Positions 17,370-26,862 are shown, counted from the first letter of the stretch. The stretch is 64,000 bases of DNA from an uncultured Saprospiraceae bacterium (GCA_937139495.1 CAKZQC010000026.1:310001-374000), one strand, 5' to 3'. Translations and numbers: made by a program. The notes: generated from the letters alone by a model not told the origin.

Positions 17370-18680
17370 ATGAAAACGAGAAGTCACAAACAAGATAAAG
17401 TAAACGTAATTACCTTAGGCTGTTCTAAGAACATGGTCGATTCGGAGGTGATGATGCACCAACTGCAAGCCAATGATTTTGAGGTGGTACACGATAGCAA
17501 TGATGAAGATGCAAATATTGTGATTGTCAATACTTGTGGATTTATAGATAGAGCCAAAGAGGAATCGGTCAATACGATATTGCAATACGCAGAAGAAAAA
17601 GCGGCTGGAAATATCGAAAAACTCTATGTAACGGGCTGTCTTTCTGCTCGCTACAAAGAAAACTTGGAAGCAGAAATACCTGAAGTCGATGCTTATTTTG
17701 GTACCGTCGAATTGCCTGCATTGCTCGAAAAACTGGAAGCAGACTACAAGCATGAGCTGATTGGGGAGCGTGTATTGATGACACCACCTCATTATGCTTA
17801 TCTCAAAATATCGGAAGGCTGTAACCGTACGTGTTCTTTTTGTGCCATTCCGCTGATGCGTGGCAAACACATCTCGAAGTCTATCGAAGATTTGGTTAAA
17901 GAAACCAAAGGATTGGCTCGCAATGGCGTCAAAGAAATTATGCTCATCGCACAAGAGTTGACGTATTATGGATTGGATATTTACAAAGAAAGAAAGTTGG
18001 CAGACTTGCTATACGCCTTGAGTGAGGTAGAAGGTATCGAATGGATTCGATTGCATTATGCTTATCCAAGCAAGTTCCCGATGGAGATATTTGAGGCAAT
18101 GAAAAAATTGCCAAAAGTATGTAACTATATTGATATGCCGCTACAGCATGCTAGCAATAGCGTCCTCAAGCGTATGCGTCGTCAGATAACCGTAGATGAA
18201 ACAACGGCACTGATTGAAGCGTCGAGAGAGATTGTACCAAACATCGCTTTTCGTACCACTTTCTTGGTTGGTTTCCCTGGAGAAACGGAAGAGGAATTTG
18301 AAGAAATGGTGGATTTTGTACGAGAAATGCGTTTTGAACGATTGGGTGTATTTCAATATTCGCACGAAGAAAATACGAGTGCACATGACTTGGAAGACGA
18401 CATTAGTGCGGAACTAAAAGAAGAACGTGCTGCTCGATTGATGGAAGTACAGCAAGAAATATCTTGGGAAAAGAACCAAGAAAAAGTAGGACAGACACTA
18501 AAAGTGCTTTTTGATAGGGTAGAAGGAGGTTATTTTGTAGGACGTACCGAATACGATTCGCCAGAGGTGGACAACGAAGTATTGGTACCTACGGAAGGTA
18601 ACTTTGCTCGTATTGGCGATTTTGCCAATGTCTATATCAACGAAGCAACTGATTTTGATTTGTTTGGTGATATTGTATAA
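17370..18680 (+). CDS. rimO: Ribosomal protein S12 methylthiotransferase RimO
   Basis: A 436-residue radical-SAM methylthiotransferase that adds a methylthio group to Asp88 of ribosomal protein S12. The N-terminal UPF0004 domain binds one [4Fe-4S] cluster through Cys18 (LGCSKNMVDSE), Cys56 and Cys90; the radical SAM cluster ligands are Cys151, Cys155 and Cys158 in CNRTCSFC. A TRAM domain closes the protein. The LGCSKNMVDSE and MRGKHISK signatures separate RimO from the tRNA enzyme MiaB. It has its own -7 box at 17329 and is followed 15 bp later by a small membrane protein gene. Confidence 0.96.
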   Translation: MKTRSHKQDKVNVITLGCSKNMVDSEVMMHQLQANDFEVVHDSNDEDANIVIVNTCGFIDRAKEESVNTILQYAEEKAAGNIEKLYVTGCLSARYKENLEAEIPEVDAYFGTVELPALLEKLEADYKHELIGERVLMTPPHYAYLKISEGCNRTCSFCAIPLMRGKHISKSIEDLVKETKGLARNGVKEIMLIAQELTYYGLDIYKERKLADLLYALSEVEGIEWIRLHYAYPSKFPMEIFEAMKKLPKVCNYIDMPLQHASNSVLKRMRRQITVDETTALIEASREIVPNIAFRTTFLVGFPGETEEEFEEMVDFVREMRFERLGVFQYSHEENTSAHDLEDDISAELKEERAARLMEVQQEISWEKNQEKVGQTLKVLFDRVEGGYFVGRTEYDSPEVDNEVLVPTEGNFARIGDFANVYINEATDFDLFGDIV

Positions 18681-18695
18681 ATTAAGAATAAAAGA

Positions 18696-19004
18696 ATGCA
18701 ACTTATGGCTAAAATAGTTCTATTTGGTGTACTTGAATTTTTCATACTTAAGACAACTGTTAGCAATTTAATAGATGCTGTTTATGGGATGCTTACTTTT
18801 GCTGTAATTCCAATTATTGTTGTCTTTAACATTATCATGATAGTACTATTTCGTAATACCATCAAAATAAAAGAGGAAGAAGAGAATGCAATAGGTAGAG
18901 TTTTAGTCAAGATGATTTTTGTTACTATTATAGGTTTATCAATTATTATTTTTAATAATAGTGTGGCAGAAAATAGACCACATTTTCATTGGAATTTTGG
19001 ATAA
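18696..19004 (+). CDS. Hypothetical small membrane protein
   Basis: A 102-residue protein with three hydrophobic stretches (about 4-22, 30-52 and 70-88) and a short basic/acidic loop KIKEEEENAIG between the second and third. The C-terminus is polar and histidine-containing (RPHFHWNFG). No family is recognised. It starts 15 bp after rimO and ends at a bidirectional terminator, so it is probably cotranscribed with rimO; a functional tie to ribosome modification is not implied. Confidence 0.6.
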   Translation: MQLMAKIVLFGVLEFFILKTTVSNLIDAVYGMLTFAVIPIIVVFNIIMIVLFRNTIKIKEEEENAIGRVLVKMIFVTIIGLSIIIFNNSVAENRPHFHWNFG

Positions 19005-19020
19005 ATAGCAACTGTATATC

Positions 19021-19055
19021 AAAAAAGGCAGCACTGAAAGTGCTGCCTTTTTTTG
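19021..19055. terminator. Bidirectional Rho-independent terminator
   Basis: A perfect 9-bp stem GGCAGCACT/AGTGCTGCC (19027-19035 with 19039-19047) with a 3-base loop has an A run before it and a T run after it, so it can stop transcription from both sides. It sits between convergent genes. Confidence 0.92.
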
Positions 19056-19076
19056 TTTTTACGACTTCAACTAGTA

Positions 19077-19475
19077 CTAGTTGTTTTGTTGTTGCCAAGC
19101 ACCATAACCCCCATCTAAATCATAGATGGTCTCAAAACCCAATTCCTTTGCTTTGATAGCAGCTTGGGCACTTCTGCCACCTTTGGCACAGAAGATAAGA
19201 ATTGGTTTTTGTTTGTCTAGGGTGTTTAGTTTTTGCTCGAAATCATCGCTCAAAAAATCAATATTGACTGCTTTGACTTCATCTCTATTAGAGATCGTGC
19301 CACCAGCATATTCTTGTGGTGTACGCACGTCTATGAGCTGGATATTAGTGTTTTGTTCGATCTGATCAGCAAATTGGCTGCAACTGCTCAAGTTGACTCC
19401 TTCTTCAGTAGGAGCAGTTTGCGATTGACACGAAATAGTAAAGCATATTGCGAATAATAAAGCAAGTATTTTCAT
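19077..19475 (-). CDS. Rhodanese-domain lipoprotein
   Basis: A 132-residue lipoprotein with one rhodanese domain. The lipobox Cys is residue 16 (TISC). The domain shows IQLIDVRTPQEYAGGTI, the cradle FCAKGGRS with catalytic Cys96, and LDGGYGAW. The active loop CAKGGR is of the six-residue sulfurtransferase type. It can carry persulfide sulfur in the periplasm, but the acceptor is unknown; similar small secreted rhodaneses are frequent in Bacteroidota. A -7-like box on its strand (complement of 19521-19528) lies about 46 bp upstream, close to the divergent rpiB start. Confidence 0.9.
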   Translation of the reverse strand: MKILALLFAICFTISCQSQTAPTEEGVNLSSCSQFADQIEQNTNIQLIDVRTPQEYAGGTISNRDEVKAVNIDFLSDDFEQKLNTLDKQKPILIFCAKGGRSAQAAIKAKELGFETIYDLDGGYGAWQQQNN

Positions 19476-19528
19476 TTTTTTTGTAATTTAGGCGTAGTTC
19501 AATAATTTTGATTACGAAAACAAAAATA

Positions 19529-19957
19529 GTGAAAAAAATAATAGCAATAGGCAACGACCATGCAGGTTTAGATTATAAAAACAGTATTGTACAACTTCTA
19601 GAATCGAAAGGTTATGAAGTAATAGACAAAGGAACCAACAAAGGGGACTCGGTGGACTATCCAGATTTTGCACACCCTGTGGCACAGGCTGTCGAAACAG
19701 AAGAAGCTCAATTGGGGATTGTGATGTGTGGAAGTGGCAACGGTGTCGCTATCACAGCCAACAAACATAAGGGCATACGAGCGGCATTGTGTTGGCAAGT
19801 AGAAATCGCTAAACTGGCTCGACAGCACAACAATGCAAATGTATTGGCATTGCCGATACGCTTCGTTACGCAAGAAGTTGCCTTGGATATGGTAGCTGCT
19901 TTTGTGGATACAGCGTTTGAAGGGGGAAGGCATGCTAAACGAGTAGATAAAATATAG
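19529..19957 (+). CDS. rpiB: Ribose-5-phosphate isomerase B
   Basis: A 142-residue RpiB of the LacAB/RpiB family, converting ribose 5-phosphate and ribulose 5-phosphate in the non-oxidative pentose phosphate pathway. Seen: IAIGNDHAG with Asp10-His11, the active-site loop MCGSGNG with catalytic Cys67, and RQHNNANVLALP with His100. GTG at 19529 gives the conventional KKIAIG-type start; a TTG at 19508 would add seven residues. It is divergent from the rhodanese gene. RpiB homologues sometimes act on allose phosphate, but the CGSGNG context favours ribose. Confidence 0.93.
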   Translation: MKKIIAIGNDHAGLDYKNSIVQLLESKGYEVIDKGTNKGDSVDYPDFAHPVAQAVETEEAQLGIVMCGSGNGVAITANKHKGIRAALCWQVEIAKLARQHNNANVLALPIRFVTQEVALDMVAAFVDTAFEGGRHAKRVDKI

Positions 19958-20034
19958 TATCTTGTTTAAGCACTATTGGCTTAGTTTTTGATGAGTAGGT
20001 TTTTATTATTTAACAGTTATAATTACACAAAAAA

Positions 20035-20427
20035 ATGAAAAATTTTAAGAATTTTTTCTTGTTATTGTTGACCGTTTCAGCGGTAACTTTTACTTCTTGT
20101 ACTAAAGAAGATGATTGTACACCTCCTGCTGTAGAAACTAATATTGTAGGATCTTGGACTGTAGCACTTGGTTCAGGTGATGCAGCAGAATTCAAATCAG
20201 ATGGAACATTAGTTGATCCTACTGGCGAAATCTTTGAAATTGAAGTGAATGGTGTGAATTATTCTGAAAAAACATACACTGTTGCTAACGATACATTGAC
20301 TGTAATAGCAAAAGATCCTAACAGCACTAACTCTGGAGATGCTAGCTTTGCTATCAAAGAGAATGAGTGTGATAAAATCACATTGGATTCAGGTTTAGGT
20401 ATTGATTTCGTATTGAACCGCGAGTAA
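20035..20427 (+). CDS. Small lipoprotein, lipocalin-like
   Basis: A 130-residue lipoprotein with the lipobox Cys at residue 22 (TFTSC) and an acidic linker TKEDDCTPP. The body resembles the small lipocalin-like domains common in Bacteroidota lipoproteins: IVGSWTVALG near the start, F-x-x-DGTL and a row of short beta strands. The ligand is unknown. The gene stands alone between rpiB and a bidirectional terminator. Confidence 0.8.
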   Translation: MKNFKNFFLLLLTVSAVTFTSCTKEDDCTPPAVETNIVGSWTVALGSGDAAEFKSDGTLVDPTGEIFEIEVNGVNYSEKTYTVANDTLTVIAKDPNSTNSGDASFAIKENECDKITLDSGLGIDFVLNRE

Positions 20428-20458
20428 TCAACTTAGTTAACTAAGTGAAATAGTAAGT

Positions 20459-20503
20459 ATGCTGCTTACCAAGTCCAACGACTCGGTAAGCAGCATTTTT
20501 TAT
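20459..20503. terminator. Rho-independent terminator between convergent genes
   Basis: A perfect 12-bp stem ATGCTGCTTACC/GGTAAGCAGCAT (20459-20470 with 20485-20496) encloses a 14-base loop and is followed by a T run. It serves the lipocalin-like gene and may also end the leftward WG-repeat gene. Confidence 0.88.
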
Positions 20504-20527
20504 TTAAGTAGGTGGTTGTAAAGATTA

Positions 20528-23500
20528 TTATTTTCGTAAATGAACAATCCAATTGCCATTTTTGTGTAGGTAGCCTGTAGCGTCGCCATCTTCTATCCGA
20601 AATATATCATTGCCAACATAATGAACGTATTCGTATTTGGGGGCAAGAATGATGGTGCCGTCCGCTTTGGCGACACCCAACAACTGAGTAACGGTAATAC
20701 GTGCCACGCCGCTTTCAAATGGGCGTATTGCCTGATATTTGGGAGTCACTACTTGAATCCCTTTTTTGTTGATCAATCCCCACTTACCGCCCAACTGAAC
20801 GGGAGCTACTTGATTATCAAAGCAGTTGGCTTTCTCAAAGTTGACAGGTGTATGGCGTTTGGTATCTTCATGTACAAAAAAGTACAAGTTGGAGTACTTT
20901 CGCACCACTGCCAACCCGCCCGTAGTAGCAACAATTCGCTTGTATTTGATAGGGATTACTTCCTTGCCAGTCGTATCAATAACGCCCGAAAGGTTGTAAT
21001 GCTCATAAACGACGGCACGATTATCTTTAAAACCTTCTGCTTTGAAATATTGCGGAGCAATAGCGATTTGACCAGCTGTATTGATATAGCCTCGCTTACC
21101 CTCTTCGCCTCTAAATACCGCTCGTCCTTCCGAAAAATCTTGCAGTTGGCTGTATTCTTTCTTGCCTACCATATTGCCGAAAGTATCAATGAACACAAAG
21201 TTTAAGTTGATTTTTCCCTTGAGGTCATGTATCCAAGTTTGTTTTCTCGCCACGGCGTAGCCTTCCTTATAATCTCGAATTATTCCGAAGGGCTTTTTGC
21301 TAACCCATTTTCCTTCCTTATTGAGCAGTTTATATTTTTTGCCTACTCTAGCTTTCGCCAATCCATGTTGATTAAATTCAAAAATATGCTTAATTTTTCG
21401 CTGTGGTTTGAGTACTATTTTTCCTGTCTCATCAATGAGTCCCCAGCCTTTTTTGCGAACATAAACCGCTGCACGATTTTGGCTAAAATTAGTCACTCGA
21501 CTATACAATCCTTTGAACAATAATTTTCCTGTTTTGTCAATATACCCTTTGTAGCCTTTTGTCAAATTTACCCATGCTTTACCTTCCTTGAAGTCGCCCA
21601 TTTGGGTGTATTCGATTGGTATGACGATATTGCCAACGGTATCTATTGCGCCCCATCGACCTTTGGCATATACCACCGATAAGCCATCGCTAAAGTCATT
21701 TGCCAAGCGATACTGACAAGGAATGGCTTCGTTTGCCTTTCGGTCAATAAAACCCCACAAGGCAGCTGGATTTTTTACCGCAATTCGGTTGCAACTAAAA
21801 GAACGCAACTGCTCATACTGTACTGGAATAACGATTTTGCCTGTGGTATCTATAGCGCCGTGCAGCGTACTATTTTTGATTAACGAAAGTAAGCTTTTGT
21901 TCGAATTGGGTTGGTAAATTAAGTCATCGTACTCGGTGGGTAGCACTAGGATACCTTGCTCATCAATCAATCCCCATTGGTTATCTTTTTTTACTCTCGC
22001 TCGGTTGTTGGAGTAGTCTTCTACCAAATCGTAATACTTGCCGACTACTTCTATCCCCAAGGTATCCAGAAACCCCCATTTGGCATCATGGCAATACAAT
22101 TGACCCTGTTTATCAAAGAGTTCTATCAGTTTGGTCGCACCATCTTCAAAGCTATAGCCAGAATCAAACGAGCCAAAATGTTCCTCCGTAGTAGCAATAG
22201 GGTGGCTAATTTTTTGCTTAATATCGACATCTAGTCGCCCCACTTTGGTGCATCTGGCTTTGCCCTCCACAAACTCACCAATATAGGTGTAGCGTTGTTT
22301 GAGCAGTCGTCCATTTCGGTGTATTAGTCCAGATTTGCCCCCTACATAAATGACTCTTGCTAGGGGGAGATTTTTTTGCGTGAAGTCACTCATTCTAATA
22401 TCCAAAAACTCCATTTGAGTGACAGGCAAACCCCGACTATTATTAAAAAAACCAAAGACAGAGTACATTTTAATATCCACCTCTTTAGTCTGTATTTTAG
22501 TGATAGGCTCTATTTTTCTGATAAGAACCGTAGTCATTCCTATAGAGCGATGTATCTCAATGCCATCAAAAGTAGGAGGGTAGTGCCAGCTAGAATCCAC
22601 TAGGTTCCATACGCCCCACTTCTCTGCCTTGGGGTGTCTTTTCCATATCAAGCTATCGTTGAGCTGTAGCGAATCGGTTCTACCAGTAGCTAAAGCCGTG
22701 CGAACAGTGTCAAAGTTGCGACGAGTGCCAATGGCATTTATTTTGAGCGTCCGAACTTTGCCAAAATCACTTCTGTCGGTAATCCTACCTTCTGCATCAA
22801 AGGTAACTAAGAGGACATTGTCTGCACTATTTTTGAAGCGAATTACATTTTTTCGCAGCGTCACTTCGGTGCTAGGCATATCAAAAGGTGCTACGAGCTC
22901 ACCTTGTTTGTTGATAGCACCATATCTATTGTTGAGGCGAACCAATGCAATGGTAGTATCAAAATTGGATATATAATCGTATCGAGTAGGAACGAGTACC
23001 TCAAGTTGATCATCCAATAGACCAATTAGGCGTTCGTTGGTGATGCGAAATAAGCCACTGCTGAGAGCTTGAATATTATCGTACTGAGGCGAAATAATCA
23101 TTTTTCCATTCCTGTCGGAAATGCCTTGTTTGTTATCTTTGTCTTCGACTAGAATCAAGTCATTCGCAAAGGTGCTGTACTGCTTGAATCCTTTCAGGAT
23201 AGTACGCCCTTCTTCCAGCTGATACAATAACTGACCTTTGGGCGTTTGCAATACATAAAGATTGTCGATAAGTTGTTGGAAACTGCTGCATAAAGCACCT
23301 TTTTTTGCGATACCCAAGGTATCGTAAGCGATCCAAGTAGCATCTCGTTTTCCCCAAATAAAATTGGAGCTAATGCAGATAGAATCATGTGCCTCGGAGA
23401 GTATTTTTTGACCTGCTTTATTGTATAAATATTGGTCGTTTTTGTCATCAGTAGCAATAAAATAATTAGCTGCTGCCAATCGAACAGCAGCATAAATTGG

Positions 23501-23941
23501 AGGAATTAATTTTCCTTTTTGGATATGCACCAATCCGACTCCTGTGATTTCTGAATAACTCAAATATTCGTCATTCAAGAACGTTATTTTACCAGGCATA
23601 CTATCCAGTATTATTTCTTCTTGGGTATTGATAATCTTCCAATCTCCTGTCTGCTTGGTTGCAAATAATCCCTTGCCCGTATGGTTGATAAATTGATGCT
23701 GACAAGGAATACGAAGGATACCCATACTGTCAATGATTCCTAGTTTGTTGTGCTGCTGCACAATGGCATAACCATCTTCCGAAAAAACACCAATGTACTG
23801 ATAGGTAGGAGCTATTTTTTCATTGCCTTGGCTATCCACCAAGCCATACAATCCATTGCTACGAAAAGGGTAGAGATTGGTTTGTGCGGTTAGATTCTGG
23901 CTACACACAAGCAAGAACAAAAACAAAATAGAATAGTGCAT
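20528..23941 (-). CDS. Large secreted WG-repeat protein
   Basis: A protein of about 1137 residues with some 19 WG repeats (KWGLID-x-x-G-x-x-VIP-x-x-YD type, about 40-60 residues apart) over almost its full length. WG repeats fold as beta strands and are widespread in Bacteroidota with no defined role. The ATG at 23941 gives a signal peptide ending NLTAQ; the longer frame from 24031 would run through a strong terminator hairpin and is rejected. A central stretch (about 410-560) has more degenerate repeats. No C-terminal sorting domain is visible, so it is likely periplasmic. It is separated by a terminator from the lipoprotein gene upstream. Confidence 0.87.
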   Translation of the reverse strand: MHYSILFLFLLVCSQNLTAQTNLYPFRSNGLYGLVDSQGNEKIAPTYQYIGVFSEDGYAIVQQHNKLGIIDSMGILRIPCQHQFINHTGKGLFATKQTGDWKIINTQEEIILDSMPGKITFLNDEYLSYSEITGVGLVHIQKGKLIPPIYAAVRLAAANYFIATDDKNDQYLYNKAGQKILSEAHDSICISSNFIWGKRDATWIAYDTLGIAKKGALCSSFQQLIDNLYVLQTPKGQLLYQLEEGRTILKGFKQYSTFANDLILVEDKDNKQGISDRNGKMIISPQYDNIQALSSGLFRITNERLIGLLDDQLEVLVPTRYDYISNFDTTIALVRLNNRYGAINKQGELVAPFDMPSTEVTLRKNVIRFKNSADNVLLVTFDAEGRITDRSDFGKVRTLKINAIGTRRNFDTVRTALATGRTDSLQLNDSLIWKRHPKAEKWGVWNLVDSSWHYPPTFDGIEIHRSIGMTTVLIRKIEPITKIQTKEVDIKMYSVFGFFNNSRGLPVTQMEFLDIRMSDFTQKNLPLARVIYVGGKSGLIHRNGRLLKQRYTYIGEFVEGKARCTKVGRLDVDIKQKISHPIATTEEHFGSFDSGYSFEDGATKLIELFDKQGQLYCHDAKWGFLDTLGIEVVGKYYDLVEDYSNNRARVKKDNQWGLIDEQGILVLPTEYDDLIYQPNSNKSLLSLIKNSTLHGAIDTTGKIVIPVQYEQLRSFSCNRIAVKNPAALWGFIDRKANEAIPCQYRLANDFSDGLSVVYAKGRWGAIDTVGNIVIPIEYTQMGDFKEGKAWVNLTKGYKGYIDKTGKLLFKGLYSRVTNFSQNRAAVYVRKKGWGLIDETGKIVLKPQRKIKHIFEFNQHGLAKARVGKKYKLLNKEGKWVSKKPFGIIRDYKEGYAVARKQTWIHDLKGKINLNFVFIDTFGNMVGKKEYSQLQDFSEGRAVFRGEEGKRGYINTAGQIAIAPQYFKAEGFKDNRAVVYEHYNLSGVIDTTGKEVIPIKYKRIVATTGGLAVVRKYSNLYFFVHEDTKRHTPVNFEKANCFDNQVAPVQLGGKWGLINKKGIQVVTPKYQAIRPFESGVARITVTQLLGVAKADGTIILAPKYEYVHYVGNDIFRIEDGDATGYLHKNGNWIVHLRK

Positions 23942-23960
23942 AAGCCAAGGGGTTGAATAC

Positions 23961-23999
23961 AAAAAAAAGGAGGTGAGAGCTTGTCTAACCTCCTTTTTT
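23961..23999 (-). terminator. Rho-independent terminator after the 24055-25464 lipoprotein gene
   Basis: A perfect 12-bp stem (23963-23974 with 23988-23999) with GGAGGT core and poly-A/poly-T sides can end leftward transcription from the lipoprotein gene. Its position just upstream of 23941 supports the shorter start of the WG-repeat gene. Confidence 0.85.
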
Positions 24000-24054
24000 G
24001 AATACCTGTGGTATAGAGAAATAAATTTCATTGCGAAAAGCAGTAGGAATCTAC

Positions 24055-25464
24055 TTAACTGGCAGTAGCTAAGGCAATCACAGCATCAAGGTCGGTGACA
24101 TCACTGACCACCAAATCACTTTTGACTAGGTTGAGAGTGACGGCTGTTTTTTTGGTGAGTGCCTCGGTATCTAGTGCCTCAAAATTCGCAGCAGAAAAAT
24201 AAGCTACATCGCCATTGGGCTGAATCGCCAAAAGGATATTTTTGACCGTAGGGTCAAATGCTAGATTATCCAAATTCTCTGCATTGTAACGAAAGATACC
24301 TTGTACATCGGTCATAACCAAAAAATAAGCAGTAGAGAAATGTTCTTTGTCGGTTATGGGCTCATTGTTGACCAATATTTCTGGCTGTACTCTTATGGTA
24401 CTAGGGTTGCCCCAATGATCCCAATTGTAGATACCAAAACCATTTATTTTGAATGCTCTTTGGATTTTGGCGATATTCTCCAAACGCAATCGAGTAGCTT
24501 CTTGTTTGGCTGTAATCGTTTTTATATTTTGTTGGTAGAGTGCTGCTACTTCTTTGCGGTCAGCAGGACTTAGTACAGGTTGTACCGAGGTGGAAAATGT
24601 CTGATTGCTAGCACTACAAACTAGATTGATTTGGTAGCTGCCGACTCCTGCGGCATCAAGTGTCACATTGTCCCAATTGACATCAAAAATCCAGTCTTCT
24701 TTTTCGGGGTCAGGTCCTTGACCAGCGTATTCCCAAAGTAGATTCCTAAAAGATTTGAGCTCAGGAAAACGAGTAGCATTCAACTCAAATTCAAATACAT
24801 AATTGCTAGGCTTTTGCAATAAGCGTTTTTGTTGTGCTGCTTCCGCTATTTCTTTGTCGAGTACCGCCAATTCTTTGGCTCGCTCTTCGTTGGGGGTAGG
24901 AGGTGCCGTACCCAAGTCGTCCCAGCTACAATCTTTGGGCGAGAGGGCATAAAAATTGAATTTGTCACCATCATTATAGGACGCCAAATTGACGGCAATA
25001 TCTTTGTCTGCTTTTACGAATATTTCTTTGCCATTCTGATGACCTTTTATTTCAAACATACCAGCGGTTTCCATGACTTCTCCTGTGGTAGGATTATGGA
25101 TTGGGATACCACTCGCTATGATGTCAGCAGCGGTATGAAGTTCTCTAAACTCAATGGTTACTTCGCCCGAAATAGCTTGGTCGTTTTCGTCCAAAAAGGC
25201 ATTGGCAGGAATGCTAATCGTGCTACCACTAGGGGTGCTAATAACTTGGGCAGTAGTGCCACTTACGGTATAGGGTGTGAATGGTATGTCTAGGTTTTTG
25301 ATAGGTGGCGCTACCGATAGTGCAGTGGTCGGCACGGTTTCTTCTTCGGTATTATCTACCTGTTGTGCGTCGGTAGGGGGGCTGTTGTCACAACTAATAG
25401 CTAACAATAAACTACTGGATAGTAGTAGTGTTAGGAGGCGAGTGCAATTTTGTTTGATTTTCAT
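24055..25464 (-). CDS. Hypothetical lipoprotein with a ZU5-like N-terminal segment
   Basis: A 469-residue lipoprotein. The lipobox Cys is residue 26 (LAISC), followed by a Pro/Glu/Thr-rich linker. Residues ~70-150 contain the pattern STPSGSTISIPANAF and GEVTIEFRE, seen in many uncharacterised Bacteroidota surface lipoproteins and resembling ZU5-type beta domains. A helical charged segment (about 200-225) separates this from a second, beta-rich half. No enzyme motif is seen. Another leftward gene lies 111 bp upstream and a strong terminator follows. The role is unknown, probably structural in the envelope. Confidence 0.78.
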   Translation of the reverse strand: MKIKQNCTRLLTLLLSSSLLLAISCDNSPPTDAQQVDNTEEETVPTTALSVAPPIKNLDIPFTPYTVSGTTAQVISTPSGSTISIPANAFLDENDQAISGEVTIEFRELHTAADIIASGIPIHNPTTGEVMETAGMFEIKGHQNGKEIFVKADKDIAVNLASYNDGDKFNFYALSPKDCSWDDLGTAPPTPNEERAKELAVLDKEIAEAAQQKRLLQKPSNYVFEFELNATRFPELKSFRNLLWEYAGQGPDPEKEDWIFDVNWDNVTLDAAGVGSYQINLVCSASNQTFSTSVQPVLSPADRKEVAALYQQNIKTITAKQEATRLRLENIAKIQRAFKINGFGIYNWDHWGNPSTIRVQPEILVNNEPITDKEHFSTAYFLVMTDVQGIFRYNAENLDNLAFDPTVKNILLAIQPNGDVAYFSAANFEALDTEALTKKTAVTLNLVKSDLVVSDVTDLDAVIALATAS

Positions 25465-25575
25465 AGCAGATTCTTATTTAGTAATGCAGGTTTTGAGTTA
25501 TGTTGCATTCGCAACAGCTTTCGATAGCATAAGTAAGAATCCTAGAATAAGTTACAGTTTCTATGCGAAAAATAA

Positions 25576-26031
25576 TTACTCTGCGGTCGTATGAAGCAAT
25601 TGCTCCAAGATAGCAGGATTGTTTTTAAGGTAGTAATGCCAATAATAGCTAGCAAAAAATACAACAGTTTTGCCCAAATTCCCCGATTGGTGGAAGTGTA
25701 TGGTCACTTTATTGAAAAACAATACTTTGGTTTCTTCGACCTTGGCAATAGAGTCGAACGTATATTTGTAAGAATTTTTGAAATTGGAAATGTAAATGTA
25801 TTCAGGATCTAGTGCCACCCACTTGATACGAAAAAAAAGCAAATAGTAGATTCCTGCACAGGAAATCAAAAAACTAAGCATCATCAAGCGTGCCGACATA
25901 GGCGTAAACGGCTCGCTTATCTCCAAGTCACTCACAAAAAGCATGGCGGTAATACCGACCATAAAACAAAAGAAAAAAGTAGGTAACAATAGTTTGAGGG
26001 ACATCGTCCACTTCGAAGACACAACTTGCAT
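25576..26031 (-). CDS. Hypothetical two-helix membrane protein with PH-like tail
   Basis: A 151-residue protein. Two membrane helices (about 11-31 and 49-66) are followed by a soluble part rich in beta strands, IKWVALDPEYIYISNF, YTFDSIAKVEETKVL and VTIHFH, which is reminiscent of bacterial PH-like domains. It lacks any catalytic motif. It lies upstream of the lipoprotein gene on the same strand with a 111-bp gap. The function is unknown. Confidence 0.65.
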   Translation of the reverse strand: MQVVSSKWTMSLKLLLPTFFFCFMVGITAMLFVSDLEISEPFTPMSARLMMLSFLISCAGIYYLLFFRIKWVALDPEYIYISNFKNSYKYTFDSIAKVEETKVLFFNKVTIHFHQSGNLGKTVVFFASYYWHYYLKNNPAILEQLLHTTAE

Positions 26032-26052
26032 AGTTATTTGGTATTTCGATAT

Positions 26053-26087
26053 AAAAAAAGAGCATTCTACCCGAAGGTAAAATGCTC
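26053..26087 (-). terminator. Rho-independent terminator after the redoxin gene
   Basis: On the minus strand a stem with arms GAGCATTTTACC and GGTAGAATGCTC (26060-26087 region, one mismatch) and a short TTCG loop is followed by a T run. It lies downstream of the leftward redoxin gene. Confidence 0.85.
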
Positions 26088-26163
26088 TGCGAAATTACAT
26101 TTTTTTTGACGAAAAGTCAGTATTAAAACAACTTCAGATAAACGCTCGCTTAAAAAAAACGTT

Positions 26164-26862
26164 TTAGAATCTTGCGTTTTGTCCTGCTTTTTGTTTTTCT
26201 ACTGCTGGGGCAATAGAACCAGCTTTGGTTGGGGCGTTGTATTCTAGTACTTCGTCTAGATCCAAGTGATCACCCAAGTACTTGCCATAATAAGCCAAAT
26301 CAACCTGTCCTTTGCTATCAATCAAAAAATCACCAGGGATATAGAACTTACTTTCGTCGTCGGCTGTTTTTTTGTACTTCGTGTATTCGTTTTTGCCATA
26401 TAGTTTAACCCCTTTTGCCATTTTCTTTTTGGTATGGTCGTTTGTAGCTAAATCATTGAGCATTTTTTGCTGATTTTTCTCCATCTGATAGAGGTCATAC
26501 AACTCCTCGTTTTTGTCTGAAATGACACGGAACGGAAGGGCGTAATCCTTTGCAAAACCTGCTAGCGTTTTTTCATCAGATTGATAGACTACGATTACTT
26601 CTATTCCTTTTTCTTGGAGCAGGGAGTAGCGTTCTTTGAGGTCGTGTGTACGTGCATTGCATACAGGACACCAAGCATGACGCAAGAATACGAGCAGTAC
26701 TTTTTTGTTTTCTTTCAATTCTTTCTTTAGGCTCAATTTTTCGCCAAAAACATCTTTGACGGTAAATGCTCGAACTTTATCTTTGTTTTTTATTTTTTGT
26801 GGTGGTCCATCAAAAGCAACTGCGAAGAAGCTAATTAGGAGTAATAATGTTATTTTTTTCAT
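26164..26862 (-). CDS. Secreted peroxiredoxin/thioredoxin-fold protein (AhpC/TSA type)
   Basis: A 232-residue thioredoxin-fold protein with an N-terminal signal sequence (MKKITLLLLISFFAVAF). The redox motif is Cys65-Pro-Val-Cys68 in LRHAWCPVCNA, preceded by KKVLLVFLRH and followed by the ERYSLLQEKGIEVIVV strand and a cis-Pro region (about YIPGDFLID). The motif suits AhpC/TSA-type or TlpA-like periplasmic thiol oxidoreductases; the CPVC spacing with a resolving Cys two residues later is typical of peroxiredoxin-like proteins of Bacteroidota. The C-terminal ~25 residues are an extension. A -7-like box lies about 60 bp upstream. Confidence 0.87.
   Translation of the reverse strand: MKKITLLLLISFFAVAFDGPPQKIKNKDKVRAFTVKDVFGEKLSLKKELKENKKVLLVFLRHAWCPVCNARTHDLKERYSLLQEKGIEVIVVYQSDEKTLAGFAKDYALPFRVISDKNEELYDLYQMEKNQQKMLNDLATNDHTKKKMAKGVKLYGKNEYTKYKKTADDESKFYIPGDFLIDSKGQVDLAYYGKYLGDHLDLDEVLEYNAPTKAGSIAPAVEKQKAGQNARF

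Noticed and set aside
23942..24031. N-terminal extension of the WG-repeat protein
   Set aside because: It crosses a perfect 12-bp terminator hairpin and is not needed: the ATG at 23941 gives a proper signal peptide.
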